From: Actinomarinicola tropica
GTDB lineage: Bacteria; Actinomycetota; Acidimicrobiia; Acidimicrobiales; SKKL01
Assembly: GCF_009650215.1 (NCBI RefSeq)
Contig: NZ_CP045851.1
Span: 3,651,455-3,715,454 of the forward strand
Direction: 5' to 3'
Length of the DNA stretch: 64,000 nt
Below the pieces are notes generated by a model, which was not told where the DNA came from, searched no databases, and was given only the letters and a program-made list of their open reading frames with translations. The position numbers were made by a program, and so were the translations under genes. Of this stretch, positions 1 to 7,218 are shown in pieces (the first letter of the stretch is position 1; every line of letters starts with the position of its first letter).

Positions 1-67
1 CATGCACGTCCTCAGCCCTGCGGGCGGGCCGACCAGCATCATCGTGGAGCTGCCGTGCAGATCGTGA
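1..67 (+). CDS. Sensor histidine kinase, C-terminal end only
   Basis: An open frame enters from the left edge and stops with TGA at 65-67. It reads SPAGGPTSIIVELPCRS at the C-terminus. The GGPT...ELPC ending is typical of the ATPase domain of NarL-partner histidine kinases. It overlaps the response regulator start at 55 by 13 bases, so the two are probably translationally coupled as a two-component pair. Only about 21 residues are visible. The assignment rests on this tail and on the neighbour. Confidence 0.6.
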   Translation, partial: MHVLSPAGGPTSIIVELPCRS

Positions 68-708
68 TCGCCGAGGACTCGGTCCTGCTCCGCGCCGGTC
101 TCACCGGGCTCCTCGCCGACGCCGGACACGACGTCGTCGCCGCCGTCGGCGACGCCGACGCGCTGATCGAGGTCGTCGAGCGGCACCGACCCGACCTCTG
201 CGTCACCGACGTGCGCATGCCGCCGACCCACACCGACGACGGTCTGCGTGCCGCTCGGCAGATCCGGGAGCGGTGGCCGGAGGTCGGCATCCTCGTGCTG
301 TCCCAGTACGTCGAGGAGCGCTACGCGACCGAGCTGCTCGCCACCGACACCACGGGCCTCGGCTACCTGTTGAAGGACCGGATCGCCGACGTCGCCGACT
401 TCGTCGCGGCGGTCGATCGCGTCGGCAGCGGGGGGACGGCGCTCGATCCCGAGGTCGTCTCCCAGCTCCTCGCCCGCTCACGGCGCCGCGACCCGCTCGA
501 GCGCCTCTCGCCGCGCGAGCGGGAGGTGCTCGGGCTGATGGCCGAGGGTCGCACCAACACCGCGATCGCCCGGCAGCTCGTCGTGAGCGACGGCGCGGTC
601 GAGAAGCACATCAGCAACATCTTCACCAAGCTCGACCTACCGCCGACCGACGGGGACCACCGCAGGGTCCTCGCCGTGCTGCGCTGGCTGGAGGGACTGG
701 AGCCATGA
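55..708 (+). CDS. LuxR/NarL-family response regulator
   Basis: A DNA-binding response regulator of 217 residues. The receiver domain (about 1-120) has the acidic pair E7-D8, phosphoacceptor D52 in TDVRMPP and the conserved K107 in YLLKDR. A LuxR-type helix-turn-helix lies at about 150-210 (LSPREREVLGLMAEG, then GAVEKHISNIF). The GTG start at 55 lies inside the end of the upstream kinase gene, which should phosphorylate this protein. Its stop overlaps the next start (ATGA at 705-708). Target genes are unknown; the co-transcribed membrane protein and the ABC exporter downstream are candidates. Confidence 0.9.
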   Translation: MQIVIAEDSVLLRAGLTGLLADAGHDVVAAVGDADALIEVVERHRPDLCVTDVRMPPTHTDDGLRAARQIRERWPEVGILVLSQYVEERYATELLATDTTGLGYLLKDRIADVADFVAAVDRVGSGGTALDPEVVSQLLARSRRRDPLERLSPREREVLGLMAEGRTNTAIARQLVVSDGAVEKHISNIFTKLDLPPTDGDHRRVLAVLRWLEGLEP

Positions 709-1529
709 CCGCCACCACCGCCCCACGCCCGCCGTCCCGCCCGCAGATCCGGCACAGGGGCCGGCGCGCCTGGCGCGTCGGCGGCGCCGTCGTCACCGTC
801 GTGGTGCTGCTCGCGGCGTTCCTCGAGGTCCTGACGTTCATCGCCCGTGAGACGACGGTCGTCGAGACCACCTTCACCGCCGCGCAGCTCGCCGACGTCC
901 GCGTCCTCGAGATCACCGGCGAGCGGGGCTCGGTCGACGTCGTCGGCTCCGACGGCGGCGGTGCGCGCCTCCGGTCAGAGGTCACCCGGGGGCTCGAGGC
1001 GCCGCGCAACGAGTGGCGCCTCGACGGTGATCGGCTGATCGTCACGTCGCGCTGCCACCTGGTGTTCGAGGAGCACTGCCGGGTCGACCACGAGCTGACG
1101 ATCCCCGCAGACCTGCGGGTCGAGGTGCGCTCGACGAGCGGCACCGTGCGGATCGCCGACGTGGACGGCGCCGTGCGCGCCCGGACCACGATGGGCGACG
1201 TCGAGCTCGTCGGGCTCAGCGGCCCGGTCGACGTCGACGCCGACATGGGTGACGTCACCGCGCTGCGGCTGCGGTCCTCGGTCGTCTCGGTCGGGCTCGA
1301 CCACGGCCGGGTCGACCTGACGTTCGACGCCCCACCCGACGAGGTCTCGATCCGCTCGTCGTTCGGCGACGTCGCGGTGGCCGTCCCCGACGTGCCGGGC
1401 ATCTACGCGATCTCCTCGTCGGTGCGCTTCGGCGACCTCCGCAACGACCTGCGAACCGACGGCCGGAGCGACTCGGCGATCACGATCGACTCCGACTTCG
1501 GAACGGTCGACCTCCGCTACGCCCCCTGA
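705..1529 (+). CDS. Membrane-anchored DUF4097-like beta-repeat protein
   Basis: A protein of 274 residues. It has a basic cytoplasmic tail, one transmembrane helix at about residues 27-47, and an extracellular part built of short repeated GDV/GSV turns (MGDVELVG, MGDVTALR, FGDVAVAV, FGDLRND, FGTVDLRY). This pattern suggests the beta-solenoid of DUF4097 'putative adhesin' proteins. The ATG overlaps the stop of the response regulator by four bases, so it belongs to the two-component operon. Such proteins often sit next to envelope-stress systems, but no precise function is known. The family name is an inference from the repeat pattern. Confidence 0.7.
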   Translation: MTATTAPRPPSRPQIRHRGRRAWRVGGAVVTVVVLLAAFLEVLTFIARETTVVETTFTAAQLADVRVLEITGERGSVDVVGSDGGGARLRSEVTRGLEAPRNEWRLDGDRLIVTSRCHLVFEEHCRVDHELTIPADLRVEVRSTSGTVRIADVDGAVRARTTMGDVELVGLSGPVDVDADMGDVTALRLRSSVVSVGLDHGRVDLTFDAPPDEVSIRSSFGDVAVAVPDVPGIYAISSSVRFGDLRNDLRTDGRSDSAITIDSDFGTVDLRYAP

Positions 1530-1650
1530 CGGGGGTGGGGTCAACCCCACCCGGCAGACGCCGGACCCCTCCATCGCCCGTCGCCGCCATCGGTGCGACC
1601 GTCGAGGACGAGCCGACGCAACGGGCGGCGGCACGTCCACGGAGGCGACC

Positions 1651-2415
1651 TTGAGCATCGCGACGAACCCCCTCGACACCCGCAACCCACCGACCCGCGG
1701 CGGTGCCGCGCTGACCGCCGTGGCCGCCACCAAGCGCTACGGCAGCGGCGACACCGCGGTCGACCGCGTCGACGCCACCATCCCCGCCGGTCGCTTCACC
1801 GCCGTGATGGGGCCATCGGGCTCCGGCAAGTCCACGCTCGTGCACTGCCTCGCCGGCCTCGACACCCTGACCTCCGGCGAGGTCTGGCTCGGCGACGTGG
1901 AGCTCGGCGCCCTCTCCGACCGTGCGCTCACCCGGCTGCGGCGCGAGCGCATCGGCTTCGTGTTCCAGGCCTTCAACCTCATCCCGACCCTGACGGCCTA
2001 CGAGAACATCGTGCTCCCGCTCCAGCTGGCACGCCGCCAGCCCGACGGGCCCTGGCTGTCCGAGGTGGTCGACGTCGTCGGCCTCGGCGATCGCCTCGCC
2101 CACCGACCGAGCGAGCTGTCCGGCGGCCAGCAGCAGCGCGTGGCTGTGGCCCGGGCGCTGGCGAGCCGGCCCGACGTGATCGTCGCCGACGAGCCGACCG
2201 GCAACCTCGACTCGACGAGCGGCAGCGCCGTCCTCGGCTTCCTGCGCGAGGCCGTCGACCGGTTCGGCCAGACGACCGTCATGGTCACCCACGACGCGGT
2301 CGCCGCCTCCTACGCCGACGCGGTGCTCTTCCTCGCCGACGGCCGCATCGTCGACGAGCTGTCCGGTCCCACCCCCGACGCGGTGCTCGACCGCATGAAG
2401 CGACTGGGGAGCTGA
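1651..2415 (+). CDS. ABC transporter ATP-binding protein, MacB/LolD type
   Basis: An ATPase of 254 residues that energises the permease encoded one base downstream. It has Walker [10 protein letters not shown] (54-62), a Q-loop in VFQAFNL (104-110), signature LSGGQ (156-160) and Walker [13 protein letters not shown]. The [14 protein letters not shown] spacing is that of the FtsX/LolD/MacB class, which moves lipids, lipoproteins or peptides or performs mechanotransmission rather than classic import. The TTG start is chosen because GGAGG lies about six bases upstream at 1641-1645. The position after a two-component system suggests regulated drug or envelope-stress export. Confidence 0.9.
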   Translation: MSIATNPLDTRNPPTRGGAALTAVAATKRYGSGDTAVDRVDATIPAGRFTAVMGPSGSGKSTLVHCLAGLDTLTSGEVWLGDVELGALSDRALTRLRRERIGFVFQAFNLIPTLTAYENIVLPLQLARRQPDGPWLSEVVDVVGLGDRLAHRPSELSGGQQQRVAVARALASRPDVIVADEPTGNLDSTSGSAVLGFLREAVDRFGQTTVMVTHDAVAASYADAVLFLADGRIVDELSGPTPDAVLDRMKRLGS

Positions 2416-2416
2416 C

Positions 2417-4960
2417 GTGCTGCACACCACCTTCGCCAACCTGCGCAGCCACCTGCGCCGACTGCTCTCCACCGGGCTCGCCGTCGTGCTCGGCGTCGGG
2501 TTCCTGGCCGCCACCCTGCTCATCGGCAGCTCGGTGCGCGGCGCCTTCGACCAGTCCTTCGACGAGTGGACCGACGGCGTGGCCGTCGCCGTCCGCTCCG
2601 ACAGCCGCATCGGCAGCGACGAGGTCGTCGCCCAGATCGGCACCCTCGACCTCGCGCTCGCCGAGCAGGTCGCCACCGTCGACGGGGTCGGGGTCATCGC
2701 CCCGTCCGTGGAGGGGTCGGCGCGGATCATCGGCGCCGACGGCGAGGCGCTCGGCGGCGACGGGCCGCCGACCCTCGCCGGCAACTGGGTGGAGGACGAC
2801 GGCCTCAACCCCTACGACCTGGCCGAGGGCCGGGCACCGGCCGCGCCGGACGAGGTGGTGATCGACCGGCGGTCCGCCGACCTCGGCGAGCTCTCCGTCG
2901 GCGACACGACGACGGTGCTCACGCCCCGACCCGTCGAGGTCACGATCGTCGGCATCGGCACCTACGGCGACCGGGACAGCTTCGGGCCCACCACCTTCAC
3001 GGCGTTCACGACCGAGCAGGCCCAGGACCTGTTCGTCGGCGACCGCGAGCAGGTCCACCAGCTGCTCGTCGCCGCGACGCCCGACGTCGACCCCGACGCG
3101 CTGGCCGCCGAGGTCACGGCGCTCGTGCCCGACGGCACCGAGGTGCTCACCGGCGACGAGCTCGCCGCGGACCTCATGGCGATGATCGAGAGCGACTTCA
3201 TCGGCTTCTTCGAGACGATGCTCCTGGCCTTCGCCGCCATCGCGCTGCTGGTCGCCACGTTCAGCATCCACAACACCTTCTCGATCCTCGTCGCCCAGCG
3301 GGTCCGCGAGTCGGCGCTCCTCCGAGCGATCGGCGCGTCGCGTGGCCAGGTGCTCGGCGCGGTGACGATCGAGGCGCTGCTCGTGGGCGCCGTGGCCTCC
3401 GGCCTCGGCGTGGCGGTCGGCGTCGGCCTGGGGCACCTGGCGCTGTGGGCGATGGACGGCGCCGGCTTCGGCATGGGCACCGGGCTCGTCCTGTCCCCCG
3501 GCCGGGTGGCCGTCGCCTTCGCCGTCGGTGTCCTGGTCACGCTCGTGGCGTCGCTGGCGCCGTCGGTCCAGGCGTCCCGCGTCGCGCCGCTCGCCGCGAT
3601 CCGCGACACCGCCGTCGAGCGGACGCGGGCCTCCCGGCCCCGCACGGCCGTCGGCCTCGGGCTCCTGGGACTCTCGGCCGTCGCCCTCGTCTCGGCGCCC
3701 TCCGCGGGCGACGGGGCGATCGCGAGGGCCGGGCTCGGGGCCGCCGGCGTCCTCGTGGCCGTCGTGATGCTCGGGCCGGTCGTCGCCCGTCCGGTCGCCA
3801 GCGCCCTCGGCCTGCCGGTGGCGCTGGTGCGGGGCCAGAGCGGGGTGCTCGCCCGGCGCAACGCCGTGCGCAACCCACGCCGCACCGCGGGCACCGCCAG
3901 CGCCCTCACCCTCGGCGTGGCGGTCGTGGCCCTCTTCACCGTCTTCGCCAGCTCGATCACGGCGGCGATCGACGACACGGTCGCCCGCCAGTTCGGTGGG
4001 GACCTCGTCGTCGCCAGCGACGACTTCTCCTCCGCGGGCCTGAGCGGCGACCTCGCCCCGGCCATCGAGGAGCTGCCCGAGGTGGCCCGCGCCGTCGGCG
4101 GTGGCAACGCGGTGATGGAGATCGACGGCGACACGGAGTACGCCACGGCGATCGACGTCGCCCGCCTCGACGGCCTGCTCGACATGGGCGTCGCGGAGGG
4201 GTCGCTGGCCGACCTCGGTCCGGACGACCTCGCCGTCTCGAGCGACATGGCGGAGGACCACGGGTGGGAGGTCGGCGACGTCGTCACGGCCATCCCGTCG
4301 CCCGGCGCCACCGAGCAGCTGCGGATCGTCGCCCTCTACGAGAACACCGACCTGCTCGGCCCGGTGCTCGTCCACCCCGAGATGTGGGCCCGCCACACCG
4401 CCCAGCCGGCCGACGTGGCGATCCTCGTCGAGGCGGCGCCGGGCGTGGGCCTCGACGAGGCCAGGGCGGCGATCGCCGCGGTCACGGAGCGGTTCGACGC
4501 CCCGGCGCCCCAGGACCGCGACGAGTACGTCGACGCGGTCGCCGGCGAGGTCGAGGCCATCCTCGGCATCGTCTACGGGCTCCTCGTCGTCGCCGTCCTC
4601 ATCGCCCTGATGGGGATCGCCAACACGGTCTCGCTGTCGGTCCACGAGCGCACCCGGGAGCTCGGCCTCCTGCGGGCCGTCGGCCAGACCCGCCGTCAGC
4701 TGCGCTCGATGGTCCGGTGGGAGTCGGTCATCGTGGCCGTCTTCGGCACGGCGGTCGGGGTGCTGCTCGGCGTCGTCCTCGGCTGGGGCCTGCTGCGGGC
4801 CATCTCGGAGGCGGAGGGCATCGCCACCCCGCTCGCCGTCCCCGTCGGTCAGCTGGCCGTCATCGTCGGCATCGGCGCGGTGGCCGGGATCCTGGCGGCG
4901 TGGCGGCCGGCCCGCCGGGCCTCCCGGCTCGACGTCCTGGCGGCCATCGCGACCGACTGA
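2417..4960 (+). CDS. ABC transporter permease with two FtsX domains
   Basis: An integral membrane partner of the preceding ATPase, 847 residues. It has an N-terminal membrane helix (about 12-35), a large extracytoplasmic MacB-like domain, a first FtsX module of three helices (about 265-400, including VRESALLRAIGASRGQV), two further central helices, a second periplasmic-like domain and a second FtsX module (about 715-840, including RELGLLRAVGQTRRQL). The full-length two-module form is typical of actinobacterial MacB-type exporters. GTG at 2417 follows the ATPase stop by one base. Substrate is not readable from sequence. Confidence 0.88.
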   Translation: MLHTTFANLRSHLRRLLSTGLAVVLGVGFLAATLLIGSSVRGAFDQSFDEWTDGVAVAVRSDSRIGSDEVVAQIGTLDLALAEQVATVDGVGVIAPSVEGSARIIGADGEALGGDGPPTLAGNWVEDDGLNPYDLAEGRAPAAPDEVVIDRRSADLGELSVGDTTTVLTPRPVEVTIVGIGTYGDRDSFGPTTFTAFTTEQAQDLFVGDREQVHQLLVAATPDVDPDALAAEVTALVPDGTEVLTGDELAADLMAMIESDFIGFFETMLLAFAAIALLVATFSIHNTFSILVAQRVRESALLRAIGASRGQVLGAVTIEALLVGAVASGLGVAVGVGLGHLALWAMDGAGFGMGTGLVLSPGRVAVAFAVGVLVTLVASLAPSVQASRVAPLAAIRDTAVERTRASRPRTAVGLGLLGLSAVALVSAPSAGDGAIARAGLGAAGVLVAVVMLGPVVARPVASALGLPVALVRGQSGVLARRNAVRNPRRTAGTASALTLGVAVVALFTVFASSITAAIDDTVARQFGGDLVVASDDFSSAGLSGDLAPAIEELPEVARAVGGGNAVMEIDGDTEYATAIDVARLDGLLDMGVAEGSLADLGPDDLAVSSDMAEDHGWEVGDVVTAIPSPGATEQLRIVALYENTDLLGPVLVHPEMWARHTAQPADVAILVEAAPGVGLDEARAAIAAVTERFDAPAPQDRDEYVDAVAGEVEAILGIVYGLLVVAVLIALMGIANTVSLSVHERTRELGLLRAVGQTRRQLRSMVRWESVIVAVFGTAVGVLLGVVLGWGLLRAISEAEGIATPLAVPVGQLAVIVGIGAVAGILAAWRPARRASRLDVLAAIATD

Positions 4961-4995
4961 CGATCAGCGGCGGGACGGACCGGATCGGAGGCTGC

Positions 4996-5799
4996 TCAAC
5001 CTCCGGTCCGGTCCTCGAGCAGCTCCAGGTCGACGTCGCCGGCCGCCACCCGCTCGAGGTCGGCGTCGGTGACGTCGGTGCGCACGCTGAGGAGGGTCAC
5101 CTCGTCGGTGCCCTCCGCACGCTCGACGCGCTGCAGCGAGGGGGCGCCGCTCTCGGCATCGAAGCAGAACCGGGCGTTCTGTCCGTAGGGCGGCGCGTGG
5201 ATGGCCCGCGCGAGCCGCAGGGAGAAGCAGTCGCCGTCCTGCGCCACGCGGTAGAGGGGCAGGTCGCCCTCGAGGTACCCGGCGAGGGTGGCCAGCTCGC
5301 GCTCGACGGCAGCGGCGGCGTCCCGCTCGGTCGCCACCGATCGGCAGCGCACCAAGCCGTCGAGCTGCTCGTCGCAGACGCGGGTCTCCCCACCGACCAC
5401 GCCCGACACCGACGACCCGGTCGAGACGACCCGGTCCGGCGGCCGCTGCGCCACGACGATCGGCAGCTCGACGGTCGCCCCTGCGGCGGTGGTCCGACGC
5501 AGGAGCGAGCCGCTGAGGAACGTGGCCGTGCGGCTCCGCTCCCAGGCGACGAGCAGCGCGTCGGCGGCCTCCGCGGTCTCGGCCGGTCCCTCCGGCTCGA
5601 CCGGCGCATCGTCGGACCCGTCGCCGTCATCCACGAGCCACGCGACGCCCACACCGCCGAGGACGCCGACCAGGAGCCCGACGGCGACGAGGACGGCGAT
5701 CGGCCGGCGACCGGTGGCCGGCGCGTCCCCACTTGCCTCCCGATCCTCCGGGGCCGCCGGTGCGGGCTCCTCGGCGTCCCTCTCGTCGTCCTCCGGCAC
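4996..5799 (-). CDS. Single-pass membrane protein of unknown function
   Basis: I do not recognise the family. The 267-residue product has an acidic N-terminus (PEDDERDAEEPAP), one hydrophobic segment (PIAVLVAVGLLVGVLGGVGV, about 34-54) and an extracellular domain with four cysteines (in VCDEQ, VRCRS, GDCFS and RFCFD) that could form two disulfides. GTG 5799 is preceded by TAGCGT at 5807-5812, seven bases away, which fits a leaderless start. A longer frame to 5934 would run into the divergent hydrolase promoter and is not used. It converges on the ABC permease with 35 bases between the stops. Confidence 0.65.
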   Translation of the reverse strand: MPEDDERDAEEPAPAAPEDREASGDAPATGRRPIAVLVAVGLLVGVLGGVGVAWLVDDGDGSDDAPVEPEGPAETAEAADALLVAWERSRTATFLSGSLLRRTTAAGATVELPIVVAQRPPDRVVSTGSSVSGVVGGETRVCDEQLDGLVRCRSVATERDAAAAVERELATLAGYLEGDLPLYRVAQDGDCFSLRLARAIHAPPYGQNARFCFDAESGAPSLQRVERAEGTDEVTLLSVRTDVTDADLERVAAGDVDLELLEDRTGG

Positions 5800-5887
5800 G
5801 GCGCGGACGCTAGCGGCACCTCCCGGACGGTACGGTCCGGGCAGAGAGCGCCGGGACGACCGGCCACGAGGGGGAGGATCTCCGACG

Positions 5888-6802
5888 ATGACCGACGCGA
5901 CCAGCGGGACCGTGCGCACCGGGCGGGCCACCAACGGCCCGGTCGAGCTCCACTACGAGGCCGCCGGCGACCCGTCCGATCCGGCGCTGCTCATGGTCAG
6001 CGGGCTCGGCTCGCAGTGCATCACCTTCGTGGACCCGCTGATCGAGCGCTTCGTCGAGGCCGGCTTCTTCACCATCCGCTACGACAACCGCGACGTCGGC
6101 CTGTCCTCCAAGTTCGCCGAGGTGCGTCCCGACCTGGGCGCGGTCGTCGCCGCGCTCAAGGCCGGCGAGGAGCCCCCGGTCCCCTACCTGCTGAGCGACA
6201 TGGCCGCCGACGCCGCGGCCGTGCTCGACGCCCTGGAGGTCGAGGCGGCGCACGTGCTCGGCGTGTCGATGGGCGGCATGATCGTCCAGACGATGGCGAT
6301 CGAGCGCCCGGAGCGGATGCTCTCGCTGACGTCGATCATGTCGACCACGGGCGACCGCAGCGTCGGACGATCGACCCCGGAGGCCAACGCCCTGCTCATG
6401 ACCCCGGCCGGGCCCTCGCGCGACGAGGCCGTCGAGCGGATGATCCTAGGTGCCCGCACCTACGGGTCGCCCGACCACATCGACGAGGAGCGGCTCGCCG
6501 AGATCGCCGGTGCGGCCTACGACCGTTGCTTCCACCCCGAGGGCACGGCCCGGCAGCTGATGGCGATCACCGCCTCGGGCGACCGCACCGAGAAGCTGCG
6601 GGGGGTGACGGTGCCGGCCCTCGTGATCCACGGCGACCAGGACAACCTCATCGACGTGAGCGGCGGCGTCGCCACCGCCGACGCCATCCCCGGCGCGTCG
6701 CTGGCCGTGCTCGAGGGCATGGGCCACGACCTGCCCCCCGCCTACTGGGACCGCCTCGTCGACCTCGTGACCGAGCACGCGGCGAGGGCCGCCGGCAGCT
6801 GA
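5888..6802 (+). CDS. Alpha/beta-fold hydrolase
   Basis: A predicted cytoplasmic esterase of 304 residues. It shows the nucleophile elbow GVSMGG, the oxyanion-side motif LMVSGLGSQ, and late Asp and His segments (VIHGDQDNLID; EGMGHDLP). The opening LHYEAAGDPSDPALL and the RYDNRDVGLS motif resemble the RdmC/aclacinomycin methylesterase-like branch. The start ATG has GGAGG about 11 bases upstream. It stands alone, divergent from the membrane protein gene. Substrate unknown. Confidence 0.85.
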   Translation: MTDATSGTVRTGRATNGPVELHYEAAGDPSDPALLMVSGLGSQCITFVDPLIERFVEAGFFTIRYDNRDVGLSSKFAEVRPDLGAVVAALKAGEEPPVPYLLSDMAADAAAVLDALEVEAAHVLGVSMGGMIVQTMAIERPERMLSLTSIMSTTGDRSVGRSTPEANALLMTPAGPSRDEAVERMILGARTYGSPDHIDEERLAEIAGAAYDRCFHPEGTARQLMAITASGDRTEKLRGVTVPALVIHGDQDNLIDVSGGVATADAIPGASLAVLEGMGHDLPPAYWDRLVDLVTEHAARAAGS

Positions 6803-6886
6803 GCACCCCTCGGGGAGCCGGAGCACGTGCCCGCGTGCTGCGCCTCCCCATGGGTGCAGGGTCGGCGGGTGACGCTCGGCGCGGGG

Positions 6887-7165
6887 TCAGCTCAGCTTGA
6901 GGAAGAGCTTCTCCAGGTCCTCGACGTCGAGGCCGGTCTCGTCGTCCGCCGGGGCATCGGGCTCCAGCCGGGCGCAGTGGCGCATCCCCGCGGCCACCAG
7001 CCGGTAGCCGACGCGGTCGAGCGCGGCCTTGGCCGCGGCGAGCTGGGTGACGATCGACTCGCAGTCCTGGCCCTCGTCGAGCATCCGCTGGAGGCCCCGG
7101 ATCTGGCCCTCCAGCCGGCGGAGGCGCAGGCGGACGTCGTCGGACACGTCATCGGGGAACTTCAC
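6887..7165 (-). CDS. CsoR/RcnR-family repressor lacking the copper-ligand His
   Basis: A small all-helical repressor of the DUF156 family (92 residues from GTG 7165). LRRLEGQIRGLQRML is the family DNA-binding helix. The two cysteines C35 and C64 have the CsoR spacing, but the position four before the second Cys, where copper sensors carry His, is Gly60. This is closer to persulfide-sensing CstR-type members than to copper sensors. An ATG at 7204 in the same frame is rejected because it lies inside the operator at 7203-7218. The gene has no adjacent metal or sulfur gene. The effector is therefore inferred only from the residues. Confidence 0.8.
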   Translation of the reverse strand: MKFPDDVSDDVRLRLRRLEGQIRGLQRMLDEGQDCESIVTQLAAAKAALDRVGYRLVAAGMRHCARLEPDAPADDETGLDVEDLEKLFLKLS

Positions 7166-7202
7166 GGGCGACCTCGATCGTGGCGGTGGGGGTGCCGTCA
7201 CC

Positions 7203-7218
7203 ATACCGGGCCGGGTAT
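7203..7218. promoter_or_regulatory. CsoR-type operator overlapping a -10
   Basis: ATACCGGGCCGGGTAT is a near-perfect inverted repeat of the TACC...GGTA type bound by CsoR/CstR-family repressors. It lies 37 bases upstream of the repressor GTG. On the minus strand its end provides TATGGT, a plausible -10. Autoregulation is inferred. Confidence 0.6.

Noticed and set aside
2566..6900. Very long alternative-frame ORF of over 1400 codons
   Set aside because: It is Arg/Pro/Gly-rich, shows no domain, and lies over the ABC permease, which has clear motifs. In DNA this GC-rich, antisense and alternative frames stay open by chance.
7165..7204. ATG 7204 as start of the CsoR-like gene
   Set aside because: It lies inside the operator palindrome and adds a Pro-rich segment not found in the family.
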